Origin: Actinomycetes bacterium
GTDB lineage: Bacteria > Actinomycetota > Acidimicrobiia > Acidimicrobiales > GCA-2861595
Direction: 5' to 3'
DNA: 64,000 bases
Assembly (NCBI GenBank): GCA_023264975.1
Contig: JAHFUS010000006.1
Span: 19,923 to 83,922, forward strand
The notes below the pieces were generated by a model. That model saw nothing but the letters and a program-made list of their open reading frames with translations. It ran no database searches and had not been told where the DNA came from. Shown one piece after another: positions 53,879-62,436 of this stretch. How positions within the stretch are numbered: the stretch's first letter is position 1; each line of letters starts with the position of its first letter. The position numbers were made by a program, and so were the translations under genes.

Positions 53879-56391
53879 GCGTCGCCAAGCTCCGCGCCGG
53901 CCAGGAGGACTACCACCGAGCGGCCCTCGCCGCCGGCCTGGAGGACTACTACGTCGGCGTCCGCGAAGCCCCCGGCCGCTGGGTCGGCCGGGGCGCCGAG
54001 CACCTCGGCGTGGCCGGTCGCGTGGTCACGGCCGAGGGCTTCGAGGCGATCCTCGCCGGCCGCGACCCCATCCGGGGGACAGTGCTGGCGGACCCGCCGG
54101 TGAAGACCATCGGCTACGACGCCACCTTCTGCGCCCCGAAGTCCGTTTCCTTGCTGTTCGCCCTGGGCTCGCCGGAGGTGGCGGCCGAGGTGCGGGCGGC
54201 CCATGACGCCGCCGTGCGGGCGGCCTTGGCCGTGTACGAGGACGTCGCCTGCCGGGCCCGCCGCGGCCACGCCGGAGCGACGGTGGTGGAGGCCGAGGGC
54301 TTCGTCGGCGCCGCCTTCAACCACTTGACCAGCCGGGCCGGCGACCCACACCTGCACACCCACGTCGTACTGGCCTATCCGGTCCGTTTCGCCGCCCGCT
54401 GGACGGCCGCCGACGGGCGACCCTGCTTCCCGTGGGCCAAGCCGGTCGGCCACCTCTACGAGGCCCACCTGCGGGCCGAGCTGACCCGGCGCCTCGGGGT
54501 GGAGTGGGGGCCGGTGCGCAACGGCATCGCCGACATCGCCGCTGTCCCCGGCAGCGTGCTCCGGGCCTTCTCCCAGCGCCGGGCCGAGATCGAGGAGCAC
54601 CTGGAGGAAGCCGGCCTCAGTTCGGCCAGGGCCGCCCAGGTGGCCACCTACGCCACCCGCCGTCCGAAGGACCACGACACGCTCCCGGAGGACCTGTCCG
54701 CCGACTGGCACCGCCGGGCCGCCGAGCTGGGCGTGACCGAGACCACCGTGGCCGCCTGGACCGGACACGCCCGCCGACTCGATCGCGCCGACGCCGACGA
54801 CCAGGACGTGCAGCGGCTGTTCGAGCACCTGGCCAGCCCCGAGGGGCTGACCGCCCGGCGGTCGAGCTTCCATCGGCGAGACGTGGTCCGTGCCGTGGCC
54901 GACTCCTTCGGACCCGGTGCCGACGTCGGCTCGATCATCACGTTGGTCGACGCCTTCCTGTCGTCCGACCATGTCGTCGCCCTCCCCGTACCCGACCGCT
55001 CGGCAGAGATCCTGCGCCGACGGGACGGCACGGTGGTGCCGCTCGAGGTCGACGGTGCCCGCTTCTCCACGCCGGAACTGCTGGCCGTCGAGGAGCGCCT
55101 GATCGCCGGCGCCATCGGGCGCAAGAGCGATGACGTCGCCTCGGTGTCGTGGGCCATCCTCGAACTGGCACTCAGCGAGCGTCCGGAGCTGAGCGCCGAG
55201 CAGCGGACCATGGTGTCGACCATCTGTCGGAGTGGCCGAGGCGTGGACGTGGTCGTCGGCGCCGCCGGCACCGGCAAGACGGCTGCCCTCGGCGCGGCAC
55301 GGGTGGTGTGGGAGGCGTCACGCCATCAGGTGATCGGGTGCGCCCTGGCGGCGCGGGCGGCCGCAGGGCTGACCAAGGGCTCAGGCATCCCGGCGTCAAC
55401 CATCGACCGCCTCCTTTCCTCGACGGCGGGCCGGCTACTGCCGGAGCGCTGCGTCCTCGTGGTGGACGAGACCGGGATGGTGGGGACACGTATGCTGGCC
55501 CGGCTGCTCGATCTGGCTGCTGCCAGCAGCGCCAAGGTCGTGCTGGTAGGCGACCATCGCCAGCTCCCCGAGATCCAGGCCGGCGGTGCCTTCGCCGGCC
55601 TGGCCCGCACCCTTGGAGCGACGACGCTGCGCCGCAACCGCCGCCAGGTCGAGCGCTGGGAGCGTGACGCCCTGGCCGACCTGCGCGACGGCGACCCGCA
55701 GCCGGCCATCGACCGCTACGTCAAGGAGGGCCGGGTGCACGTCGGCGACGCCGCCCGGGCCGTGCAACGCCAGATGGTGGACGACTGGTGGGAGGGGCGC
55801 ACGCAGGGCAAGGAGGTCTTGATGCTGGCCGGCCGGCACACCCAGGTCGACGCCCTCAATCGGCTCTCTCGCAAGCGCCTGCGGGACGAGGGAGAGCTCG
55901 GAGACGACGAGGTCCTGGCGGGCGGCCGGCGGTTCGCGACCGGCGACACCGTGATGGCCGGCTACAACGACTACCGGCTCGGGCTGCTGAACGGCACGCG
56001 GGGAACCGTGACCGCCGTCGACATCCGACGCGGCCGGGTCCAGGTCGCCACCGACGACGGGCGCTCGGTCGACGTCCCTCGCCGCTACCTGGAACTTGGT
56101 CGCCTCACGCACGGGTATGCCTCCACCGTGCACAAAGCCCAGGGCGCCACTGTCGACTCCACGCTGTTGCTGGTGGACGACCAGTCCTACCGAGAGGCCG
56201 CCTACACCGGCCTGTCCCGCGGACGGATGGCCAACCGGGTCTACGTGGTCAGCGACGACGCCGAGGCGGCTGAGGTCCATGTGCCGGCGAGGGAGGTAGC
56301 GGACGAGCTGGCCACTCTTCACGAGGCCGTCAAGCGTTCAGGCGCGCAGCAGATGGCCACGTCAACCCGCGGACGAGGCGTCCGCCGTTGA
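53872..56391 (+). CDS. TrwC/TraI-type (MobF) relaxase with helicase domain
   Basis: 839 residues. The N-terminal relaxase (about 1-290) opens with MLSVAKLRAGQEDYHRAAL, has catalytic-region Tyr residues in EDYYVG, the segment FCAPKSVSLLFALG, and the HxH metal motif in DPHLHTHVVLAYP (about 160-172). The C-terminal RecD-like helicase has Walker A VVVGAAGTGKTAALGAA (about 460), Walker B VLVVDETGMVGTRML and the end motif HGYASTVHKAQGATVDSTLL. It nicks and unwinds the element DNA for transfer. Compared with TrwC of larger plasmids (about 970) it is compact. An oriT should lie nearby, but none could be identified by eye. Confidence 0.94.
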   Translation: MLSVAKLRAGQEDYHRAALAAGLEDYYVGVREAPGRWVGRGAEHLGVAGRVVTAEGFEAILAGRDPIRGTVLADPPVKTIGYDATFCAPKSVSLLFALGSPEVAAEVRAAHDAAVRAALAVYEDVACRARRGHAGATVVEAEGFVGAAFNHLTSRAGDPHLHTHVVLAYPVRFAARWTAADGRPCFPWAKPVGHLYEAHLRAELTRRLGVEWGPVRNGIADIAAVPGSVLRAFSQRRAEIEEHLEEAGLSSARAAQVATYATRRPKDHDTLPEDLSADWHRRAAELGVTETTVAAWTGHARRLDRADADDQDVQRLFEHLASPEGLTARRSSFHRRDVVRAVADSFGPGADVGSIITLVDAFLSSDHVVALPVPDRSAEILRRRDGTVVPLEVDGARFSTPELLAVEERLIAGAIGRKSDDVASVSWAILELALSERPELSAEQRTMVSTICRSGRGVDVVVGAAGTGKTAALGAARVVWEASRHQVIGCALAARAAAGLTKGSGIPASTIDRLLSSTAGRLLPERCVLVVDETGMVGTRMLARLLDLAAASSAKVVLVGDHRQLPEIQAGGAFAGLARTLGATTLRRNRRQVERWERDALADLRDGDPQPAIDRYVKEGRVHVGDAARAVQRQMVDDWWEGRTQGKEVLMLAGRHTQVDALNRLSRKRLRDEGELGDDEVLAGGRRFATGDTVMAGYNDYRLGLLNGTRGTVTAVDIRRGRVQVATDDGRSVDVPRRYLELGRLTHGYASTVHKAQGATVDSTLLLVDDQSYREAAYTGLSRGRMANRVYVVSDDAEAAEVHVPAREVADELATLHEAVKRSGAQQMATSTRGRGVRR

Positions 56392-56560
56392 AACTGATCG
56401 GGTGCGCGTTCGAGCCGTTGCCGCCAATGGTTACGACGGTACGCGTTCCGTGCTGGCCGGTTCAGCCCGTGTGTGGGTTACAGCTCGGGAACTTCAACCA
56501 GCGCGGCTGACGGGCGCCTCGCCCCTGCGTGCCACTTGGCGGGTTCCGCCACGAATCGGA

Positions 56561-58324
56561 TCACCGATACCGCTGCGCCTGCAGAGCGTACAACTCGGCG
56601 TAGCGGCCGGCGGCGCCGAGCAGGGCGTCGTGGGTGCCCGTCTCCACCACCCGCCCCCCCTCGAGCACGACGATCAGATCGGCCATCCGCACCGTCGAGA
56701 ACCGGTGGGACACCAGCACGGTCACGCCGCCCCGCCCGCGGGCGGCCACGGACTCGCTGGCGTAGCGCTCGAACAATAGGTGCTCGGCCCGGGCGTCGAG
56801 GGCGGCGGTGGGCTCGTCAAGCACGACAAGCAACGGAGCCGTCCGCATTAGGGCCCGCGACAACGCCACCTTCTGCCACTGGCCTTCGGAAAGGTCGGCA
56901 CCATCCGGGAAGTCCCGGCCGAGCTGGGTCGCATAGCCCGACGGCAGGCCCTCCAGGAAGGGAGCCGCGCCGCCGGCCAGGGCTGCGGCGGCGACCCGCT
57001 CGTGGTCCGCGCTGGCGGACAGGTCGCCAATGCCGACCGCATCTTTGGCCAGGAACCGGAAGCGGACGAAATCCTGGAATGCGCCGGTCGTTGACGCCCG
57101 CCATTGGTCGAGGTCGATGTCGCGCAGGTCGACGTCGTCGACGGTGAGGCGTCCCTGCTGCGGGTCATAGAACCGGCAGAGCAGCTTGACGACGGTCGAC
57201 TTTCCCGCGCCGTTGTCGCCGACCAGTGCCACTGTCGAACCCGCGGGAAGGAAGAGAGAGAGGTCGTCCAGCGCCGGCCGACGGGCGCCCTCGTACTGGA
57301 ATGTCACGCCGTTCAGCCGGATGCCGGCGCGCAGCGCGGCGGGCGCCGGCCTCGGATCTGCCGAGACGGTCAGCTCGGGCCGGTAGTCGAGGAGCCACAG
57401 GTACCGGGTGGCGACGTGGGTGTTGCGGGCGATGTCGGCGCCCATGTTCGTTCCGATGGCGCTGGCGTTGTCGACCGCAGTCCGCAGCACCACAAGCCCG
57501 AGGGCGAGGTCACCAGTGGTGGCCCGTCCCGTCGCGGCCAGGCGGACGAGCCACAGGATGCCCAGCCCGAGCAGCGCGGCCTGAGCCACCCCGCTGACCG
57601 CGGCCGCCAGTACCGGGCCACGCTCCCCGGCGGCCAGTCGACGGGCGACCTCGTCGGCCTCCAGTCGGTGGCGGGCCACCAACCACGGGCCGAGAGCGAG
57701 GGTGCGGACCTCCTTGGCCGCCGAGGGTGATGTGGCCAGCTCGGCCAGGCGCCGGGTCAGGCGCTGGCCGGGCAGAGACTCGTGTATGTAGGCAAGGCTG
57801 CGCCGGCGGCTGGCGGCGTGGAGCACGCCGAGCCCCGCCGCGCCGGCGACGGGCAGGAGCAGAAGCGGATGGACGCCGGCCAGCACGTACAGCGAGACCC
57901 CGAGCCCGAGGAGGCCGCCGAGCACGCCGGCCATCCAGTCGAAGAGCAGTCCCGGGATTCGGGCGTTGGTCCGCACTACCTCCATGGCGTCGGCATAGCG
58001 GGCGCTCTCCAAGTGGTCGATCCCGGCCGGGGCCAGCGCGGCGGCCATCACCGCTTGGGCGGCGGCCTGGTTGGTGCGCAGATCGAGGGCGCGTTGGAGC
58101 CAGTCCCAGAGTGGCCGGTTGGCCAACGGGAACAGGGCGGCGACCACGAGCAGCGCCATCCATCCGGCCCCGCCTCCATTGAGCAGTGCTCGCAGGGCCA
58201 GGCCGGGCAGCAACCCGCGGCACACATCGAACGCCACTGTCACCAGTACTCGGCCGACGGCGCCCGCCGGCCAGGCCCTGAAGGCGAGGGAGGCGGTCAC
58301 CTTCCAGGCCCGCAGCGCGTTCAT
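56561..58324 (-). CDS. ABC exporter half-transporter, second gene
   Basis: 587 residues: a six-helix permease domain (about 20-320) fused to an ATPase (about 350-580). Walker A LVGDNGAGKSTVVKLL. The signature is LSEGQWQKVALSRAL, in which Glu replaces the usual second Gly. Walker B LLVVLDEPTAALD, H-loop VLVSHRFSTVRMAD. The altered signature suggests one degenerate ATP site in a heterodimer with the preceding gene. ATG 58324 overlaps the stop of its partner by four bases. Cargo of the element; substrate unknown. Confidence 0.9.
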   Translation of the reverse strand: MNALRAWKVTASLAFRAWPAGAVGRVLVTVAFDVCRGLLPGLALRALLNGGGAGWMALLVVAALFPLANRPLWDWLQRALDLRTNQAAAQAVMAAALAPAGIDHLESARYADAMEVVRTNARIPGLLFDWMAGVLGGLLGLGVSLYVLAGVHPLLLLPVAGAAGLGVLHAASRRRSLAYIHESLPGQRLTRRLAELATSPSAAKEVRTLALGPWLVARHRLEADEVARRLAAGERGPVLAAAVSGVAQAALLGLGILWLVRLAATGRATTGDLALGLVVLRTAVDNASAIGTNMGADIARNTHVATRYLWLLDYRPELTVSADPRPAPAALRAGIRLNGVTFQYEGARRPALDDLSLFLPAGSTVALVGDNGAGKSTVVKLLCRFYDPQQGRLTVDDVDLRDIDLDQWRASTTGAFQDFVRFRFLAKDAVGIGDLSASADHERVAAAALAGGAAPFLEGLPSGYATQLGRDFPDGADLSEGQWQKVALSRALMRTAPLLVVLDEPTAALDARAEHLLFERYASESVAARGRGGVTVLVSHRFSTVRMADLIVVLEGGRVVETGTHDALLGAAGRYAELYALQAQRYR

Positions 58325-60111
58325 GCGAAGCGCCTGGCCTGGAGGCCGTAGAGCTCGGCATACCGCCCACCGGCCGCCACCAGATCGTCGTGGCTGCCGT
58401 GCTCGACCATGCGCCCGCCCTCGAGCACCGCCACCGCTTCCGCCATCCGCACGGTCGAGAACCGGTGGGAGATGAGGAGCGTGGTCAGGCCCTCGGTGAG
58501 GCGGGCGAAGCGCTGGAAGATGTCGTGCTCGAGGCGCACGTCGAGGGCGGCGGTCGGCTCGTCGAGCACCAGCACCGATGCCTGGCGACCGAGACGGGCG
58601 GCCATGGCCCGGGCCAGCGCCATCCGCTGCCACTCGCCGCCCGAAAGGTCGACGCCCCCGAACTCCCGGGCCAGCACGGTGTCCCAGCCCTCGGGTAGGC
58701 GGGCGATGACATCGTCGGCCTTCGCCTGGCCTGCCGCGGTCTGCAGCAGGGCGCCGTCGTCGGCGCGGTCCACGCATCCGGTGCCAATGTTGGCCGCCGC
58801 GTTCAGCGGGAAGTGGATGAACTCCTGGAACACGACGGCCATCCGCCGACGCCACTCGGCCAGGTCAAGGTCGCGCAGGTCCACGCCGTCGAGGGTGATC
58901 CGGCCCTCGTCGGGGTCGTAGAACCGGCAGAGCAGCTTGACGACGGTGGACTTGCCCGCCCCGTTGTCGCCGACCAGGGCGAGCGACGATCCCGCCGGGA
59001 TCCACAGGTCGAGCCCGTCGAGGACCGGCCGGTCGGTACCGGGATAGGTGAAGTGGACGCCCTCGAAGCGGATGCCCGCCACCGGTGCCACCGGCGGGGA
59101 GGCGACAACGGTCACCGAGAGGCGGGGATCGCTACCAGCCAAGTCGACCAGGGCGAATAGGTCGGGCAGGAACTGGGCCGACGCCCGGGCCTCGGCCGGG
59201 AAGGTCTCCACCCATCGCATGGCGCCAAGGAACACGCCGATGGCGATCACCGCGGCGGAGAAGTCGCCGGCGCTGAGGTCGCCGGCGCGGAACCGTTGGT
59301 AGGCGACCACGAACGGGATCACGCTCACGATCGCCTTGGCCGCGCCGACGACAAGGGCCGACCGGAGCTCGCGCCTCATGTCGGCCATGACCGGATCCAT
59401 GGCCTCGTGCCACTTCTTGTCCTGGCGTTCGAGCAGCCACGCCCCGATCCCGAAGAGGCGGACCTCCCGGGCGGGGTCGAGCCCCACCGCCAACTCGGCG
59501 CCGTAGCCGGCATGGCGGAAAGAGGTCATCCGGGCCATGCGCAACGCCCTCTGGGCGCCGATGTGGCGCCAGGCGACGATGGCTCCGGACCAGGGGGTCA
59601 GAGCGAGGAGGACGGGCACCCACCAGCCGATGCGCGCCGCCACGACCGCCGCCCCGACGGCCTGGCTGAACCAGCGGAGGAAGTAGCCGGCGTAGTTGAC
59701 GATGGCCCCCGCCTGGGTGGCCCACTGGCTGGCTTGGATGGCGGAGGCCAGGTCGGGCTGGTCGAAGTGGGCCAGGCCGGGAAGGGCGGCGACCGCCTCC
59801 ATGCGGGTGCCGTCGACGGCCGCGCCGAATCGGTGGTTCACCAGGGAGTTCAGCATGCTCACGACCGCGTCGGCGATGCGGGCGACGGCCAGGGCGAGCG
59901 CCACGGCCACCATGGCGAGGACCGTCGCCCTCCGCGCCGTGTCGGAGTTGGCCGCCGTCGAGGCGTTGTCGAGGAGGGTGGCGCCGGCGGCCACGACAAC
60001 CGTCGGCGCCAGGCCGGCGACGATCTGTACGACCACAAGACCAGCCACTGCTCGGGGAGACGAGCGCACCAGCAGCGTCAGCCCGCGTCGAAGAACCCGC
60101 CCGCTCACCAT
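58321..60111 (-). CDS. ABC exporter half-transporter, first gene
   Basis: 596 residues: permease domain (about 10-320; segments such as LVVVQIVAGLAPTVVVAAG and AVGAAVVAARIGWWVPVLL) and ATPase. Walker A LVGDNGAGKSTVVKLL, canonical signature LSGGEWQRMALARAM, Walker B VLVLDEPTAALD, switch LLISHRFSTVRMAE. It forms a pair with the next gene and probably a heterodimeric exporter of the multidrug/peptide type. No peptidase (C39) domain is present. A 43-codon ORF lies 12 bp upstream on the same strand. Confidence 0.9.
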   Translation of the reverse strand: MVSGRVLRRGLTLLVRSSPRAVAGLVVVQIVAGLAPTVVVAAGATLLDNASTAANSDTARRATVLAMVAVALALAVARIADAVVSMLNSLVNHRFGAAVDGTRMEAVAALPGLAHFDQPDLASAIQASQWATQAGAIVNYAGYFLRWFSQAVGAAVVAARIGWWVPVLLALTPWSGAIVAWRHIGAQRALRMARMTSFRHAGYGAELAVGLDPAREVRLFGIGAWLLERQDKKWHEAMDPVMADMRRELRSALVVGAAKAIVSVIPFVVAYQRFRAGDLSAGDFSAAVIAIGVFLGAMRWVETFPAEARASAQFLPDLFALVDLAGSDPRLSVTVVASPPVAPVAGIRFEGVHFTYPGTDRPVLDGLDLWIPAGSSLALVGDNGAGKSTVVKLLCRFYDPDEGRITLDGVDLRDLDLAEWRRRMAVVFQEFIHFPLNAAANIGTGCVDRADDGALLQTAAGQAKADDVIARLPEGWDTVLAREFGGVDLSGGEWQRMALARAMAARLGRQASVLVLDEPTAALDVRLEHDIFQRFARLTEGLTTLLISHRFSTVRMAEAVAVLEGGRMVEHGSHDDLVAAGGRYAELYGLQARRFA

Positions 60112-60123
60112 GCCCGCCCGACC

Positions 60124-60255
60124 CTAGCGGCCGCCGTACCCGGCGCTACGGCTGCGCGGATCCTCGTCCGGGCCAGAACGTAGGGCGGCTACACGCCGTC
60201 GCCCAGAAGCTGCGCCCGAGTCTTCAGCGACGGCCTTCTCGGGCTCCTCCTTCAT
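60124..60255 (-). CDS. Possible small peptide gene preceding the ABC exporter
   Basis: ATG 60255 to TAG 60124, 43 residues: MKEEPEKAVAEDSG, then ASGRRRVAALRSGPDEDP, ending RSRSAGYGGR. GGAG stands 8 bases before the ATG, within an arm-type repeat. It is on the same strand as the exporter and ends 12 bp before it. An acidic N-terminal part and a basic, Gly-ending C-terminal part recall leader/core peptides, but there is no Gly-Gly processing site, no maturation enzyme and weaker GC3 than real genes nearby. It may be an exported peptide or chance. Confidence 0.32.
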   Translation of the reverse strand: MKEEPEKAVAEDSGAASGRRRVAALRSGPDEDPRSRSAGYGGR

Positions 60256-60257
60256 GT

Positions 60258-60279
60258 CTGCCACTCCATTTGCCACTCC
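60258..60279. promoter_or_regulatory. Probable integrase arm-type sites, right end
   Basis: CTGCCACTCC (60258-60267) and TTGCCACTCC (60270-60279), direct copies 12 bp apart, matching the left-end set at 50595-50638. They lie 106 bp inside the right att repeat, against 59 bp at the left. Confidence 0.6.
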
Positions 60280-60384
60280 ACTCGGCCAACCGGACCGGAC
60301 AGGAGGCCATCCAGCAGATCACCGCACCACCTGTGACCTGCGGCAACGCACCTGAGCGCGCTGGCCGTCACAGGCCTGGACGCA

Positions 60385-60428
60385 CTCTCAAGGTGGCGAC
60401 ACGGGTTCGAATCCCGTTGGGGCTGCAA
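60385..60428 (+). other. attR: distal copy of the 44-bp att repeat (tRNA-Glu 3' fragment)
   Basis: Identical to 50493-50536. It holds only the anticodon loop, T arm and 3' acceptor strand of tRNA-Glu, so it is not a tRNA gene. It marks the end of the element and the resumption of chromosomal sequence. Confidence 0.93.
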
Positions 60429-61186
60429 AGTCGCTGGTCAGGCCACATGTCCTGACCAGAGTGTCCACACCTCGAAAAGGTGGAGACATTCCGGATCGCC
60501 CGGTATCGGTGCTGTTCAGCGACCTGGTGGCGCCGTCGCTCGCCGTGGGCCCCCGGGGGGGGCCAGCCGGCGACGGCTGTGAGCCGAGCACCGCCTCCAG
60601 CAACTTTGTGCCCACTGGCACAGATCACATCGCATCCATCGGATGAATGAGCATTGCGGTTCCATCACGATGCCGCAGCGCGGATGTTGGACGGCGGGAC
60701 CGTTGACTTGAGATGATCGAGGGCCACGTTTCTGTCGCCCACCCCACTCCTCTCGCTCCGGACTGTTCCCCGTCGTCCCGGCGAAGGAGCCGTCAGCGGG
60801 ACCCTCCGCAGAGGGCCATGCTTGCTCGCCGGGAGGTCTCGGGCCTGTGCGGGCGCTCGCGACGGTTCAACGTAGCGCTCGTTCTGGCACACCCCTCGCA
60901 AGGCCGGCTGCGACCGGAACGCCGACTCGGGCGCGACGCGGTGGTCCTTCTGCGGCGGGCTCACCTCGCTGTTCTGTCGCGGCTCTGGGCTGGCAAGCCC
61001 CGGGCGGACCATGGACGTCCGGGCCGCGTCGTTTCCGAGCGCGCGGGAAGTGCCGATACTCGTGCGCCAGACTGGGCGGCGCCTTACAGCGGGCAGCGGC
61101 ACTGCGGTGCGGGCGTTATCGGGCTCCTTCGCAACGATGACGGGTCGGTCAGGTCACGGGCCAGAACCGCCCGTAGCCTCTCATCC
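60429..61186. other. 758-bp stretch without a recognisable gene
   Basis: Short frames exist on both strands but none shows recognisable motifs or the GC3 bias of neighbouring genes. It lies between attR and the BtuF-like gene and may be decayed chromosomal DNA. The strongest landmark is a run of nine G with flanking C (near 60550). No tRNA, hairpin-terminator or repeat was seen. Confidence 0.6.
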
Positions 61187-62077
61187 GTGCGGATCGTGTC
61201 CCTGCTCCCGTCGGCTACCGAGATCCTCTTCGCCCTCGGCCGGGGCGATCATGTGGTGGGCGTGACTTTCGAGTGCGATCACCCGCCCGAGGCCCGCTCC
61301 CGCCGCATCGTATCGACCTCGGCGCTGCCGGCAGGCCTGGCGCCTGGTGAGATCGACGCGCTCGTGCGTGAGCGCCTCGCCCGGGGGGAGGACCTCTACC
61401 ACCTCGACGCGGGCGCCCTGGCCGACATCGGCCCCGACCTCATCGTCACCCAGGACCTGTGCGCGGTGTGCGCGGTCGACGTATCGGAGGTGGAGGACGC
61501 CCTGGCCCACCTCGGCTGCAAGGCGCTGGTGCTGACCCTTGATCCGATGCGCCTCGACGAGGTCATCGCCTCGGTGGGAACGGTGGGGGCGGCGACGGGC
61601 CGTGAAGCTGCCGCCGCTGAGCTGATGTCTTCGCTGGGGGCCCAGCTCGCCGCGCTGGCGGCCCGCCTCGACGGCGCCCGGACCCGTCGGGTGCTCGTAC
61701 TGGAGTGGACTGACCCTCCGTTCAGCGCCGGCCACTGGGTCCCCGACATGGTTGCGGCCGCCGGCGGGGCGGAGGTCCTGGGCCGAGCCGGAGAGCGCTC
61801 TCGCGCGGTCAGCTGGGACCAGGTCCTGGCCTCGGGGGCCGAGGTGGTGATTGTGGCCCCGTGCGGCTACCACCTCGACGGCGCCCTCAGCCTTGCCGAG
61901 AAGCTCGTGGGTGCCGGCAGTGTGTCGCCCGGAGCCGAGGTCTGGGCCGTTGATGCCGACGCGTTCGTGGTGCGCCCGGGGCCTCGGGTCGTGGAGGGCT
62001 GCGAGATGCTCGCCCGTGTTCTGCACCCGAAACGCTGCGGCGAGCCCGACCTTGCCAGGGCCTGCCGGGTCGCCTGA
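61187..62077 (+). CDS. Cobalamin/BtuF-like substrate-binding protein without signal peptide
   Basis: 296 residues from GTG 61187. The class III periplasmic-binding fold of BtuF/FepB: VRIVSLLPSATEILFALGRGD at the start, VGVTFECDHPPEARSRRIV, PDLIVTQDLCAVCAVDV, FSAGHWVPDMVAAAGGAEVL and SGAEVVIVAPCGYHLD. The product starts directly at the first strand with no signal sequence or lipobox, so it is cytoplasmic. Many actinobacteria and chloroflexi encode such cytoplasmic cobalamin-binding-like proteins whose role is uncertain. No transport genes adjoin it. A much longer upstream frame (from 60713) lacks coding character. Confidence 0.87.
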   Translation: MRIVSLLPSATEILFALGRGDHVVGVTFECDHPPEARSRRIVSTSALPAGLAPGEIDALVRERLARGEDLYHLDAGALADIGPDLIVTQDLCAVCAVDVSEVEDALAHLGCKALVLTLDPMRLDEVIASVGTVGAATGREAAAAELMSSLGAQLAALAARLDGARTRRVLVLEWTDPPFSAGHWVPDMVAAAGGAEVLGRAGERSRAVSWDQVLASGAEVVIVAPCGYHLDGALSLAEKLVGAGSVSPGAEVWAVDADAFVVRPGPRVVEGCEMLARVLHPKRCGEPDLARACRVA

Positions 62078-62436
62078 ACTCACGGCGTGCCGGCAGGCGC
62101 CAGGGTGCTGAAACCCCGGACCCGGTCCCATGCCACTGGCGGACGGGTGGTCCCATCAAGGTGCCCTGGACCTCCCCGACAGCCCCGTCATTGATGCCGC
62201 CACGTTGCGTCGTCCCACTCGATAACGCCGTCGCCCAGAGGGTGACGCCTGCTCGAGCGCAACCCCCTACGCGCCCGCCCTCTTCCGTCGACCATCGCGA
62301 TTCGTCGGGCATCATCGAAGCGTGCTGGACCTTGCCGCGGCGGCCTCAGAGTGGATTGGCTCACGCTGCGGCCTCATCATGTCTGGCGTCGGCGGCGGCT
62401 CGTCGTCGGTCGGGACTCCGCCACCCCGTCCCGGGA
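62078..62436. other. 359-bp stretch without a recognisable gene
   Basis: No frame on either strand gives recognisable motifs. A GTG near 62322 (VLDLAAAASEWIGSRCGL) could open a short ORF, but it soon becomes low-complexity and is antisense to the end of the MerR chimera. Probably the debris of transposon activity around 62.4-64 kb. Confidence 0.5.

Larger units (their letters stand above)
50493..60428 (+). mobile_element. Integrative mobilizable element in tRNA-Glu, 9,892 bp between att repeats
   Basis: Bounded by an exact 44-bp direct repeat (50493-50536 and 60385-60428) spanning the tRNA-Glu anticodon loop to just past its 3' end. The integrase gene is directly beside the intact tRNA. Inside, in order: integrase, DUF433/PIN-like toxin-antitoxin, excisionase-like protein, winged-helix protein, TrwC relaxase-helicase. 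On the opposite strand are two ABC exporter genes and a possible small peptide gene. There is no type IV secretion apparatus and no obvious replication initiator, so it should move with help from a conjugative element. Probable integrase arm sites occur at both ends. Base composition is like the host's, so it is adapted or comes from a related genome. Confidence 0.9.

Noticed and set aside
60385-60428. A second tRNA-Glu gene
   Set aside because: Only the anticodon loop, T arm and 3' acceptor strand are present; the 5' half is missing. It is the distal att repeat.
60429-61186. N-terminal extension of the BtuF-like protein from 60713
   Set aside because: The frame is open, but the extension is Arg/Ser/Pro-rich with no motif, while the GTG at 61187 starts exactly at the first strand of the fold.
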